Below are positions 30,104 to 39,211 of a stretch of DNA of 64,000 nt, piece by piece; positions within the stretch are counted from its first letter, which is position 1, and each line of letters opens with the position of its first letter. The notes under the pieces were generated by a model that was not told the origin of the DNA, ran no database searches, and saw only the letters and a program-made list of their open reading frames with translations. This DNA comes from Campylobacter concisus. GTDB lineage: Bacteria > Campylobacterota > Campylobacteria > Campylobacterales > Campylobacteraceae. The DNA is taken from contig NZ_CP049272.1 of assembly GCF_003048775.2 (NCBI RefSeq), positions 1,426,001 through 1,490,000 of the forward strand, read 5' to 3'. Position numbers and translations under genes: made by a program.

Positions 30104-31143
30104 TTATCAACAACCTTTTTTATAAATTCTCGCCACTGCTTTATAATATTTTCTTTGCTAAATAAATTTGCACTTTCGCTGGCGTTTTTTGCTAGTTTTT
30201 GCCTTAAATTTTCATCTTTTAAGAGTATCTCGAGTTTATCTTTTAGATCATTTGCATCGCCAGTTTTAAAGATAAGTCCGTTAATGCCATCATTTATAAG
30301 CTCTCTTGCGCCCACGGTGTCGCTACTTAGCCTAGCGCAACCAAAAGCGCCTGATTCGATTAGCACGTTTGAAAGCCCCTCGCTTCGTGAGCTAAGAGTA
30401 AAAATTTTTGCCTCACTATAAAGTTTACTAACATCGCTCATATGGCCTAAAAATTTGACATTAAGCCCTAAATTTGACGCCATTTGCTTCAGTTCGGCTT
30501 CTTGCCTGCCACTGCCTGCGATCTTTATCTCCCAGCCATCAAGCAAGCTCTTATCCACCTTGCTAAGCGCCTCAAAATAGATATCATAGCCCTTTACCGC
30601 CTCCAGCCTTGCCACGCTTAAGATGACGTTTTGCTTCTCGCAAATTTCAGGCACGTCGATAAAAAGTGGATTATGGATGACCTCGCGGTTTTTGGCAAAT
30701 TTATAGTAGTCGTAGTCATTTTTACTTAGCACGCTTAAGCCATCTACAAAGCGGTAGGCAAAATCACGCATGGCGCTTGCGATTTTGCTTTTTAAGTAGC
30801 TATGCTCGTGATGTTCGGTCGCTATTAGTTTGCTATTTAGCCCTAAATTTGCCAGCACACAAGCGACGTTTGTCCAGTCGATAAAGCTCATTATAAGATC
30901 AGCTCTTTGCTCTTTAAAAAGTGCTCTAAGGGTGAGGATTTTCTTAAATTTTAAAGCGATACCTGAACCAGTGACGTTAAGATTTATGATATTTATATTG
31001 TCACTAAATTTATAAAGCCCAAGATCCTCTTCAAGCAGGGCGATAGTGATCTCATTGTCCTTGCTAAGCTCATTTGCAAGCACGTTTAGCACACGCTCAG
31101 CTCCGCCGTTTCTAAGTGCAGCTATGACAAAAAGAATTTTCAC
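30100..31143 (-). CDS. GT4 glycosyltransferase, PglH-like (copy nearer pglJ)
   Basis: The 347-residue protein opens VKILFVIAALRNGGAERVLNVL and has SVARLEAVKGYDIYFEAL and SRSEGLSNVLIESGAFGC with the E-x7-E donor motif. I chose the GTG at 31143, because GGAGG lies six bases before it and the family motif begins at once; a start further upstream adds eleven atypical residues inside the previous gene. It belongs to the PglH-like group, and its sugar specificity is unknown. The next gene is a clear paralogue, so one of the two may be the processive PglH and the other a new transferase. Confidence 0.82.
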   Translation of the reverse strand: MKILFVIAALRNGGAERVLNVLANELSKDNEITIALLEEDLGLYKFSDNINIINLNVTGSGIALKFKKILTLRALFKEQRADLIMSFIDWTNVACVLANLGLNSKLIATEHHEHSYLKSKIASAMRDFAYRFVDGLSVLSKNDYDYYKFAKNREVIHNPLFIDVPEICEKQNVILSVARLEAVKGYDIYFEALSKVDKSLLDGWEIKIAGSGRQEAELKQMASNLGLNVKFLGHMSDVSKLYSEAKIFTLSSRSEGLSNVLIESGAFGCARLSSDTVGARELINDGINGLIFKTGDANDLKDKLEILLKDENLRQKLAKNASESANLFSKENIIKQWREFIKKVVDK

Positions 31144-32198
31144 TTCACACCTCCAAGCCTTAAAAGCTCTAGCCATTTTTTATAAATTTGCTCCACGCTA
31201 AACTCATCAAGTCTAGCCCTTGCATTTTTAGCAAATTCGCCCATTTTTGCCTCATCTTGGAGCATTTTTGCAAGCTTTTCGCTCATCTGATCAGCGTCAT
31301 TTATCTCACAAAGCAAGCCATCAAAACCATCTTTTATAAGCTCTTTTGCCCCGCTAGTCCTTGTCGCAACCCGCACGCAGTCATAGTTTATCGCCTCGAT
31401 CAAGGTATTTCCAAGGCCCTCGAAATTTGAGCAAGAAAGCAGCACTTTTGCTCTTTTATAAAGTGAAGCGATGTCGCTAACGTTGCCTAAGAATTCGATA
31501 TCAGCGCCCAAATTTTTGGCTAAATTTTCTAAATTTGCCCTCTCTCCGCCATCTCCAGCGACAGCAAATTTATAGCCACTTTGCTTTAAGTTTGCAGCCA
31601 CCCTTACAAACATTTCGCAGTTTTTTATCTTATTTAGCCTGCCAACAAAAATTACTAAATTTTCTTTAGTAAAGCTCTCGCTGCGCACCTCCTCAAAGAG
31701 TGGGTTGTAAATTTTCATCACATTTTTGCAAAATTTCGAGTAATATCCAAGATCCTCGTCGCTTAAGACGCTAAGTGCATTTGCAAATAGATAACTAAGG
31801 CGTCTTAGCACCTTAAAAATGGCTCTTTTTGGCGCAAGATAGTTTGTGTGCTCGCTTATGATTATAGGCGTTTTTAGCCCAGCCGAGCTAAAGAGTACCA
31901 AGGTATTTACGGCATCTAAAAAGGATATCACAGCGTCAAATTTGCCCTCTCTTATGAGCGTCCTTAAAGCAAGCACCTTTGAAACTCTCTTTTTTAAATT
32001 TCCAACCAAGCCAAGCTCATCAGCCCCAACGCCTAAATTTATGAGCTTCACTCCACTTGCCAGCTCGTAAAATGGCTCATCTTTGTCGAATTTAACAAGG
32101 CTCACCTCATGATCCATACTAAATCGTGATGCGATCACCGCGCAAACTCGTTCCGCACCGCCACTTCTAAGCGTTGATGTGACAAATAATATCTTCAT
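31140..32198 (-). CDS. GT4 glycosyltransferase, PglH-like (second copy)
   Basis: The 352-residue protein starts MKILFVTSTLRSGGAERVCAV and has VISFLDAVNTLVLF, IISEHTNYLAPK, VIFVGRLNKIKNCEMF and SNFEGLGNTLIEAINYDC. These segments resemble C. jejuni PglH, including the ISFLD and ISEH motifs. It also resembles its downstream neighbour, which suggests tandem duplication. Its stop overlaps the GTG start of that neighbour. In C. jejuni PglH adds three GalNAc residues processively; whether either copy does so here is open. Confidence 0.8.
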   Translation of the reverse strand: MKILFVTSTLRSGGAERVCAVIASRFSMDHEVSLVKFDKDEPFYELASGVKLINLGVGADELGLVGNLKKRVSKVLALRTLIREGKFDAVISFLDAVNTLVLFSSAGLKTPIIISEHTNYLAPKRAIFKVLRRLSYLFANALSVLSDEDLGYYSKFCKNVMKIYNPLFEEVRSESFTKENLVIFVGRLNKIKNCEMFVRVAANLKQSGYKFAVAGDGGERANLENLAKNLGADIEFLGNVSDIASLYKRAKVLLSCSNFEGLGNTLIEAINYDCVRVATRTSGAKELIKDGFDGLLCEINDADQMSEKLAKMLQDEAKMGEFAKNARARLDEFSVEQIYKKWLELLRLGGVK

Positions 32199-33127
32199 AT
32201 GCCAAACCTTTGTTTAATCTTTACTCTAAGCTTTGAAAGTGCTGGTAAAAGACCGCTTGGGAGCGGACTAAGCAGTAAGAAAATAAACGCCTCTTTGCTA
32301 AATTTAATGCTAAGACTTTTAAAGATACACCTTAGCATAAGGCCATATTCGCCTGCTATTTTGGCGTAGTAAGCGGCATTTTTATACTGCATAGCTAAAA
32401 ATTTTGGCTCATTTTTTATAGCAATGTCGTAGTGTAAATTGGCTGTTTTAATGTAAGCGTTTGCCACATTTAACGCGTGCTTGCCGGCATTTAGCGTAGC
32501 ACTATCGCTTCTTGCGATGCGGTAGATATAAAGTGGCTTTTTAAGATAGAAGACATTTTTTTCAAAAAAGCGGATATAAAGCTCATTTTCGCCGCCAAAA
32601 CTGCTCTCATCAAACCTAAAATCATCTATAAATTCACGCGAAAAAAGTTTAAAATACTCGCCATTTATCCGTCCGCAGTGATAATCAACCTTGCTCATCG
32701 CCCCACTCTTACTATAAGGGCTTCTACCAGCTATCACCTCGGTCATCACGCCATCTTTCTCGCAGATCGCATCTGCAAAAACGCACGAATACTCGCCACT
32801 TTTTAAAATTTCATAGCACTCTTTTATAGCCTCTGGCAAAAGCTCATCGTCATCGTCAAGCAAGCAGACAAACTCGCCCGTTGCGTTGTCAAAGCCGTTA
32901 TTTTTATTGCCATTTGGGCTCTTTTTGTGAGCGCTGTTTTTTACAAATTTGATCCTAGCGTCGTTAAAACTCTTACAAATTTCACTCGCACTCTCGTCAT
33001 CGCCGTCATCGGTTACAACTATTTCTAAATTTTTATAGCTTTGAGCTAGAGCGCTTCTTATGGCCTTTTTTAAAAGCTCTGGACGCTTATAAGTCGCGGT
33101 TACGATGCTGATTAATGGCTCGCTCAT
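32195..33127 (-). CDS. pglI: GT2 glycosyltransferase PglI-like
   Basis: The 310-residue protein is a GT-A fold enzyme opening [20 protein letters not shown], with TDDGDDESA and the metal-binding DDDDEL, and a C-terminal region with YYAKIAGEYGLMLRCIFKSL. The segment PNGNKNNGFDNATGEFV and the C-terminal FKSLSIK closely match PglI of C. jejuni, which adds the branching glucose. It overlaps the upstream end of the PglH-like gene by four bases. The function is inferred by similarity; the branch sugar in this species is not known. Confidence 0.85.
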   Translation of the reverse strand: MSEPLISIVTATYKRPELLKKAIRSALAQSYKNLEIVVTDDGDDESASEICKSFNDARIKFVKNSAHKKSPNGNKNNGFDNATGEFVCLLDDDDELLPEAIKECYEILKSGEYSCVFADAICEKDGVMTEVIAGRSPYSKSGAMSKVDYHCGRINGEYFKLFSREFIDDFRFDESSFGGENELYIRFFEKNVFYLKKPLYIYRIARSDSATLNAGKHALNVANAYIKTANLHYDIAIKNEPKFLAMQYKNAAYYAKIAGEYGLMLRCIFKSLSIKFSKEAFIFLLLSPLPSGLLPALSKLRVKIKQRFGI

Positions 33128-33889
33128 TTAGCCCCTTTTAAAAATTCTCTCATAGCCTTGAAGCTTTTCAAGACGTGAAAAAAATATAAATTTAATTGTC
33201 TTGATATAGGCATTTAAATTTGCGCTGTATCCCCTCTCAAGGCGCTCGCCCTCGATGTTTGAGCCGCTAAGATCAGTTGGGTGCGCAAAGAGGTCGCAAA
33301 AATACATCTGCATATCATTAACGCCAAGCAAATAGTCCCAAACATCGGTCGTGCAAAGCGCACGTTTATGAATTTCAAGCAAATTTTTAGCGCTTTTTTT
33401 AGTTAGCACATAGGCCCCTGCTCTATAAATGCTTGAAAATGAGTGCTTTGAGACCTGCCAAAGTGGCCTACTTAGGCTAGTATCCACCTTTTTGCCAAAG
33501 GCGCTAAACCTGCCTTCTAGCCCATCTTGCATGCCGCATATCAGCACGCTATTTTCAGGCATCTTGCTAGCTGCCAAAAATGCCTCTTTTATAGCTTGAT
33601 CACTCCCAATCACGTCATCTTCAAAGATGAGGGCAAATTTGGCTTCACTCGCCAAAAATTCCTCGTAGGCTTTCACATGCGAGAGCGAACAGCCAACCTC
33701 TGCTGGGCTTAAAACCTTGCCGTAAGCTTTAAATGACGGCGAAATGATCTTATAGTACTCCCTCGCGTTTAGCTCCCTGCCATCAACTGCGTCTATTAGC
33801 TTAAAGCTATCATAAGAGCTAAATTTTTGCTGCAAAAGCTCGCGCCTTTTGGTGTCTTTAGCCAAAGAGATCAGATAAATTTCATTCAT
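33128..33889 (-). CDS. GT25-family glycosyltransferase
   Basis: The 253-residue protein has the GT25 opening EIYLISLAKDTKRRELLQQKF, LSPAEVGCSLSHVKAYEEF and LIFEDDV, the usual core motifs of this family, which often transfers galactose to lipooligosaccharide. A basic C terminus may associate with the membrane. I recall no GT25 gene in the C. jejuni pgl cluster, so this is an extra transferase here and may add an additional hexose to the N-glycan or act on another glycan. It lies directly between the flippase and pglI. Confidence 0.82.
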   Translation of the reverse strand: MNEIYLISLAKDTKRRELLQQKFSSYDSFKLIDAVDGRELNAREYYKIISPSFKAYGKVLSPAEVGCSLSHVKAYEEFLASEAKFALIFEDDVIGSDQAIKEAFLAASKMPENSVLICGMQDGLEGRFSAFGKKVDTSLSRPLWQVSKHSFSSIYRAGAYVLTKKSAKNLLEIHKRALCTTDVWDYLLGVNDMQMYFCDLFAHPTDLSGSNIEGERLERGYSANLNAYIKTIKFIFFSRLEKLQGYERIFKRG

Positions 33890-35407
33890 TTAAGACCTTT
33901 TAAATTTTTTTAAAATTTTACGCCAAACTATGCCTCGCTCGTAAGCATTAAAAAATAAAAAATATCCCAAAACATAAGCTGCGCCGGCGTATATCGCAGC
34001 AAAGATAGCAAATTTTAGCCAGTTATCTAAGCTTACAAGGTCCTTGCAGGCAAACATCGCAAGCACGCAGAGCGCAAAAATGGCTAAATTTTTAAAATAA
34101 ACCCCGTAAAATGTGGTGAGCTTTACCTCTAAATTTAAAGCAGCATTTATAAGGTCAAAGCCGAGAATTCTTATACTATAAAAAATGGCTGCGACGATGA
34201 CGATACCATAAACGCCGTAGTCACTAAATTTAAGCAGCACGATCTGCGCTATGATCGTGCTAACGCCAAGGATAGTGTTGGCAATGGCTGGTCGGCGAAG
34301 CTTGTTTGTCGCGCTATCAAGGTTAAAAAGCGAAAAAACAAAGCTTATAAATACGATCGGCACTAGCGTGATCATCGAGATGTTGTAGATAAATTTAACC
34401 TCGTCAGCACTTTTAAAAGGTAGCCAAAGCGTGTAGAAATCCAGCCCAAAAACGACGAAAAATGCAGCCGGAGCGCTCATCACAAAGGCGATCACCTTCA
34501 TTGAAAATTTAGCCTCGTTTATGAGGTCCGTGATCAAATTTTTAGAGTAAAGCTCGACAAATTTTGGTGCAAAGATACCACTAAGCTGCGCTACAAAGCT
34601 CTCAAGTATGATAGGGGCGGCCTTAGCAACTGATAGAAGACCAGTGGCGTTTGCATTTACGAAAATGTTGCAGATAAAAAGATCCATGCCTGTTAAAAGT
34701 ATGCGGTTTAGCGCATTAAAGCTATTCCAAATGCCAGAGCTTAAAAGCTCTTTTATCTTAGAAAAGTCAAATTTACTAAGGCTAAATTTTAGCTCTGGCG
34801 TGATGCGAGCCGACATAAAAATGGTGCTAAAAAAGACAAAAAGGCTAGCAACTAGCGCTGAAATGGCGATGTATGAAATGAATGGCTTAAAAAAGAAAAA
34901 GAGTGCCACGATGAGGATCGCTAGGATCGCGCTTGAGATGGCATTTCTGATGGAGAGCAGATAGAGCTTATTTGTCACAAACGCACAAACCGTCAAAACG
35001 CCGTTAAATAGCCCAACGCAGAAATTTATAAAGTAAAAAACAAGGGTCATTCTGACGTCAAAAAGTAAATTTTCAGGGACGTTTAAAAAGCTTTGCAAAT
35101 TTAGTATGAAAACAGAGCTAAGCACCACGACAACGGCGCAAAAGAAGATATTTACAACAAGGACTGATGAGTAGTAGGTGTTTGCAAGGCTTAGATCTTT
35201 TTTGTGCCACGCATGAGCGACAAAACGCCCACTGACTGAGTTTATCGCTACGCTCACGACTGCTGCGTAGCTAACGATGGCGTTGCTAAGGCCCACAAAG
35301 CCAAATGCCTCGTTGCCAAGGCTTTTTAAGATAAATGGCGTAAGAAAGAAATTTATACCCATAGATACTACAAAAACGACGATCGAGCTTATTAGATTGA
35401 TTAGCAT
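33890..35407 (-). CDS. Wzx-type lipid-linked oligosaccharide flippase (MOP superfamily)
   Basis: The 505-residue protein has about 12-14 hydrophobic helices and an opening typical of polysaccharide transporters (VSMGINFFLTPFILKSLGNE). It has no ATP-binding motifs. Placed among the N-glycan transferases and next to a pglB, it is the natural candidate to flip the undecaprenyl-linked glycan to the periplasm. In C. jejuni this task is done by the ABC transporter PglK, and no ABC gene is present in this cluster. Its end overlaps the second pglB start region by one base. Confidence 0.85.
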   Translation of the reverse strand: MLINLISSIVVFVVSMGINFFLTPFILKSLGNEAFGFVGLSNAIVSYAAVVSVAINSVSGRFVAHAWHKKDLSLANTYYSSVLVVNIFFCAVVVVLSSVFILNLQSFLNVPENLLFDVRMTLVFYFINFCVGLFNGVLTVCAFVTNKLYLLSIRNAISSAILAILIVALFFFFKPFISYIAISALVASLFVFFSTIFMSARITPELKFSLSKFDFSKIKELLSSGIWNSFNALNRILLTGMDLFICNIFVNANATGLLSVAKAAPIILESFVAQLSGIFAPKFVELYSKNLITDLINEAKFSMKVIAFVMSAPAAFFVVFGLDFYTLWLPFKSADEVKFIYNISMITLVPIVFISFVFSLFNLDSATNKLRRPAIANTILGVSTIIAQIVLLKFSDYGVYGIVIVAAIFYSIRILGFDLINAALNLEVKLTTFYGVYFKNLAIFALCVLAMFACKDLVSLDNWLKFAIFAAIYAGAAYVLGYFLFFNAYERGIVWRKILKKFKRS

Positions 35408-37533
35408 TAGATTTTTAACCTATAAATTTTTACGCCACCTGAGATGACAAATGGCTCAAAGTATCGCTCATCAGCTCGCTCAAATATAAAAAGCTGCACA
35501 AGAGCTGAATTTAAAGCATTTTCATCAAGCAACAATATCCGTGCATAATCTTCCAAAAAAATGACATAAATTTTGGCGTTTTCATCTATGATTTTTTCAT
35601 CTATTCGCAAATCTTTTCCAGCACCTTTTACTTTATAAAATGATTTTACGGCTATTTTCTCGTCGTTATGTATGATAAATTTTTGCTCATTTGTAGGTAA
35701 AACATAACCATCTCCAAGGTCGATACCAGCTTCGCTAACGCCATTTAATGCACTAACATGATAAAAATTCTCTTTTTGCCTTTTACCAGTTGTGACGTCG
35801 ATATAGCTATATCTAAAGATATTTGGCGCGATATCAATCATATTTGGCACAAGATAGTAAAAAACCTCTTTTTTTGCAGCTGGCAGAGTGAAATTTTCGC
35901 TTTTAAGCTGACTTAAAAAAGTATTTACGTCGCTTGTGTTGTAGTCTTTTAAAATTTTATCTATTGGCCTTATATTTTGCTCAAGTGAGATGTCATTATA
36001 CGTAACTGCCACTCTTGCAAGTCTAGCCAAAAATGCCTCATCTTTTCTCAAAGCAAGGCTAACAAAATAATTATTTTCACCACCTTGTCTACCAGGATCG
36101 TTTAAAGTCATAACATCAGCAAAATACCTTATAGCATACCCGTAATCCCACCATGAAAATACATAATCATCGCGCTTTGTGAGCTTTTTAAGTTCATCAA
36201 GCGCCACTGCTTCATCATGGTTAATCACAGTGTTTGGCCTATATGAATAAGCAAAATCTAAATTTATAGCAAGAGCGGCTACGGCAAAAACTAAAAATGA
36301 TAAATTTTTAATGAAATTTCTAAGATCAAATAAATTTAAAAAAAAATGCAAAAAATAACCAAAACCAAGCACAACAAGTGGTGTTACGTACATAACAAAT
36401 CTAACTCCACCAAAGAAAGAGAGGAGTCCAAGTCCAAGCATTGGTAATGTAAGTAAGAATGGACGAAATTTCAAGCAAAGTAATAAGTATCCAATAATAG
36501 CTGCCAGCAGTATAAGAATATTTCCTGACATAAAATATATAAAATACAAAGGACTAGCACTTTTTACTTCGCTGATGAAATTATATTCATTTATAAAGTG
36601 AAATTTATCGCTAAGAATTTCATTACCTTTAAAAACATAAATACCCATTTTTGAAGTAATGAAATCAAAACCACCAAAATAGATAAAAATAGCTAGCATT
36701 AAAGTAAGAAAAATGGCTAATTTTCTAGCTGAGAGTAAATTTTTATATTTGCAAAAAAGAGAGAAAAATAAGGCAATAACTGCTAAATTAAAAATTAAAA
36801 TTTTATTTGCTATTAGTGGATCTTTAGTAAAAACATTTGAGCTTACGATGCTTATAAACATAAAAAATATCGCTTGATAATTTTGCAATCTATCTCGTAT
36901 AAAAACTAGCGTATATAGTAAAAACATAAAGAAAATGCTTAAAATAAGTGCATATGAGCTTTGATACCACCAAAGATAAAGCGATACAAAGACTCCAGGC
37001 AAAACGATAAATTTTTGTTCATTTGCGTTCAAAAGCCTTATCAAAAAATAGATGATAAAAAGTGCAAATGTGACATTTAACATGTCACTATCAAAATATC
37101 CAGGCGATGTCCTTGAAAGATAGCTTGGCAAGATAACACTCATAAACGCTGCCACAGCCCCAGCTTTTAGTGCTTTAAACTCATGTGATATCAAAACAAC
37201 TGGAAGTGCGATAAGAGGAGCTAAAAAGACGCTCATATAAAACATCACGCTTTCGATCTTAAAAGGTAAAATTTTGCAAATATAAAAAACTATAGTTGAG
37301 ATTGGGTGATTAAAGGGGCTAAAGTCATTTTGCTGATGAAAGCCAGCCAGCATATCTCTAGCACCCTCTGCGTAATAGTAGGCGTCATTTGTCGTAAGCA
37401 TAAACTCGCCATTAAAGTAAAACTCTGGCATCTCCTTTGCCCACAATACCCAGAGCATCCTAGCCGCAAATCCAAACAGATAAGCAGCCAGAAATATAAT
37501 TAAAATTTTACAATTTACGCTTACTTTGTGCAC
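35407..37533 (-). CDS. pglB2: Oligosaccharyltransferase PglB (second copy)
   Basis: The 708-residue protein is a full-length paralogue of the first PglB: about 13 membrane segments then a periplasmic domain. It keeps D50 in TTNDAYYYAEGA, GYFDSDML, an ISEV glutamate candidate and WWDYG at 461-465, so it looks catalytically complete. It is visibly AT-richer than the first copy, suggesting a different history. It sits at the other end of the glycosyltransferase block, next to the flippase. Two PglB copies are known in some Campylobacter and Helicobacter; the second may differ in site or glycan preference. Confidence 0.93.
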   Translation of the reverse strand: MHKVSVNCKILIIFLAAYLFGFAARMLWVLWAKEMPEFYFNGEFMLTTNDAYYYAEGARDMLAGFHQQNDFSPFNHPISTIVFYICKILPFKIESVMFYMSVFLAPLIALPVVLISHEFKALKAGAVAAFMSVILPSYLSRTSPGYFDSDMLNVTFALFIIYFLIRLLNANEQKFIVLPGVFVSLYLWWYQSSYALILSIFFMFLLYTLVFIRDRLQNYQAIFFMFISIVSSNVFTKDPLIANKILIFNLAVIALFFSLFCKYKNLLSARKLAIFLTLMLAIFIYFGGFDFITSKMGIYVFKGNEILSDKFHFINEYNFISEVKSASPLYFIYFMSGNILILLAAIIGYLLLCLKFRPFLLTLPMLGLGLLSFFGGVRFVMYVTPLVVLGFGYFLHFFLNLFDLRNFIKNLSFLVFAVAALAINLDFAYSYRPNTVINHDEAVALDELKKLTKRDDYVFSWWDYGYAIRYFADVMTLNDPGRQGGENNYFVSLALRKDEAFLARLARVAVTYNDISLEQNIRPIDKILKDYNTSDVNTFLSQLKSENFTLPAAKKEVFYYLVPNMIDIAPNIFRYSYIDVTTGKRQKENFYHVSALNGVSEAGIDLGDGYVLPTNEQKFIIHNDEKIAVKSFYKVKGAGKDLRIDEKIIDENAKIYVIFLEDYARILLLDENALNSALVQLFIFERADERYFEPFVISGGVKIYRLKI

Positions 37534-37541
37534 TAAATTCC

Positions 37542-38774
37542 TTACAGCCTAGCGTCAGCCTCTGGGTAGATATTTTTTATATCGTAAACTAAATGGCCTT
37601 TTAAATTTAGCTTTTTAAACTCATTGTGAGCTACGGCAATCACGATGCAGTCGTAGTCATCTAGGCTATACTCTTTCACTAAATCAAAGCCGTACTCGTG
37701 TTTTACCTCAGTGCTATCAGCCCAAGGATCGGTCACATCGACCTTGCAGCCAAAGTCTTTTAGCTCATCAACTACGTCTATAACGCGAGAATTTCTTATA
37801 TCTGGGCAGTTTTCTTTAAATGTCATACCAAGAACAAGCACGCGCGCTTTGTTTATAAGCACACCTTTTCTTATCATTAGTTTTATAACCTGATCAGCTG
37901 CGTATCTGCCCATGTCGTCGTTGATACGGCGGCCTGCTAGGATCATTTCAGGATGATAACCTACTTCTTGAGCTTTGTGAGTTAGATAATATGGATCTAC
38001 GCCGATGCAGTGACCACCAACTAGACCTGGGCGGAAATTTAAGAAATTCCACTTCGTACCTGCAGCCTCAAGCACGTCGATAGTGTTGATGTGAAGCTTT
38101 TCAAAGAGCATCGCAAGCTCGTTTATAAAGGCGATGTTTATATCACGCTGAGTGTTTTCGATGACCTTTGCAGCCTCGGCTACTTTGATACTTGAGGCCT
38201 TATGAGTGCCAGCTGTGATGATAGAGCGATAAATTTCATCAACCTTGTCAGCGATCTCTGGAGTTGAGCCACTTGTGATCTTTTTGATCTTTGTAACAGT
38301 GTGCTCTTTGTCGCCTGGGTTTATGCGCTCTGGAGAGTAGCCGCAGAAGAAGTCTTTGTTAAATTTAAGCCCACTCTTTTCAAGAAGTGGCACGCAAATT
38401 TCTTCTGTAACGCCTGGATAAACGGTGCTTTCATAGACAACAATGTCGCCTTTTTTAAGCACTTTTGCCACGCTCTCAGTCGCTTTTACCACTGGAGTTA
38501 GATCAGGGCGTTTGTTCTTATCTATCGGAGTTGGGACGGTCACGATAAAGAAGTTGCAACTTCTGATGTCATCTAAATTTAGGCTAAATTTCATGCCATT
38601 ATCGATCGCTTTTTTCATCTGCTCATTGCTAAGCTCAAGCGTTCTATCATAGCCACTTTTAAGCTCTTCTATACGTTTTGCATTTACATCAAAGCCTACT
38701 ACTTCGTACTTTTCGCTAAAAGCTGCTGCAAGTGGAAGTCCCACATATCCAAGTCCTACTACTGCTATTTTCAT
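37542..38774 (-). CDS. UDP-N-acetylhexosamine 6-dehydrogenase, TviB/WbpO-like
   Basis: The 410-residue protein is a UDP-sugar dehydrogenase with GLGYVGLPLAAAFSEKYEVVG, TVPTPIDKNKRPDLTPV, YESTVYPGVTEE and the catalytic cysteine in GLVGGHCIGVDPYYL. The sequence pattern fits the group oxidising UDP-GlcNAc or UDP-GalNAc to the uronate rather than UDP-glucose. It would supply a HexNAc uronate to a surface glycan. Its start overlaps the ecotin gene by four bases, and it is followed by pglB2 after eight bases. Confidence 0.85.
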   Translation of the reverse strand: MKIAVVGLGYVGLPLAAAFSEKYEVVGFDVNAKRIEELKSGYDRTLELSNEQMKKAIDNGMKFSLNLDDIRSCNFFIVTVPTPIDKNKRPDLTPVVKATESVAKVLKKGDIVVYESTVYPGVTEEICVPLLEKSGLKFNKDFFCGYSPERINPGDKEHTVTKIKKITSGSTPEIADKVDEIYRSIITAGTHKASSIKVAEAAKVIENTQRDINIAFINELAMLFEKLHINTIDVLEAAGTKWNFLNFRPGLVGGHCIGVDPYYLTHKAQEVGYHPEMILAGRRINDDMGRYAADQVIKLMIRKGVLINKARVLVLGMTFKENCPDIRNSRVIDVVDELKDFGCKVDVTDPWADSTEVKHEYGFDLVKEYSLDDYDCIVIAVAHNEFKKLNLKGHLVYDIKNIYPEADARL

Positions 38775-39211
38775 TTATTTTTTCCTTTCTTTTTTGCTTC
38801 TATCTTTTTTACGCGCTCATACATTCTTATTTCCGCACTTACACCTTTTGGAGTTATGATCCTAATAGGGCTAATGCCTGGTAAAATTTTAGTAAATTCA
38901 TAATAAACCCGTCTCTTTTTCTTTGCGTCCTTGCAGAGCATCATCGTTTGCGCTAGCTCATCCCCGCCATTAAATTCGTAATAAATCCCGTGCGCGTCTT
39001 CTTTTTCCTCGAGTTTTCCGCCGAGTAAAAAGGCGAAGTTGCAGTCGATTTCTATCTCTTTAAAAAATGCGACTTCGTATTTAAAATAATCAGGTGGCAT
39101 CTTTGAAATAGGTAGCTCAAAGATATTTTCCTCGGTTTTTGGCGCGTTTTCGCCTGCAAAAAGCGCAAACGGAAGCACGCAAGCTACGATAAAAAGTAAA
39201 AATTTTCTCAT
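38771..39211 (-). CDS. Ecotin-family periplasmic serine protease inhibitor
   Basis: The 146-residue protein has a signal peptide (about 1-19, ending LFA). The mature part shows the ecotin pattern: IEIDCN with C57, LLGGKLEEKE, and QTMMLC with C93. In E. coli ecotin the corresponding cysteines form a disulfide and the STMMAC loop holds the P1 methionine, which would be M90 here. Ecotins block trypsin-, chymotrypsin- and elastase-like proteases, including those of host neutrophils. It overlaps both neighbours by four bases, in the middle of a glycan operon, which is unusual. The Lys-rich C terminus differs from the E. coli protein. Confidence 0.82.
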   Translation of the reverse strand: MRKFLLFIVACVLPFALFAGENAPKTEENIFELPISKMPPDYFKYEVAFFKEIEIDCNFAFLLGGKLEEKEDAHGIYYEFNGGDELAQTMMLCKDAKKKRRVYYEFTKILPGISPIRIITPKGVSAEIRMYERVKKIEAKKKGKNK

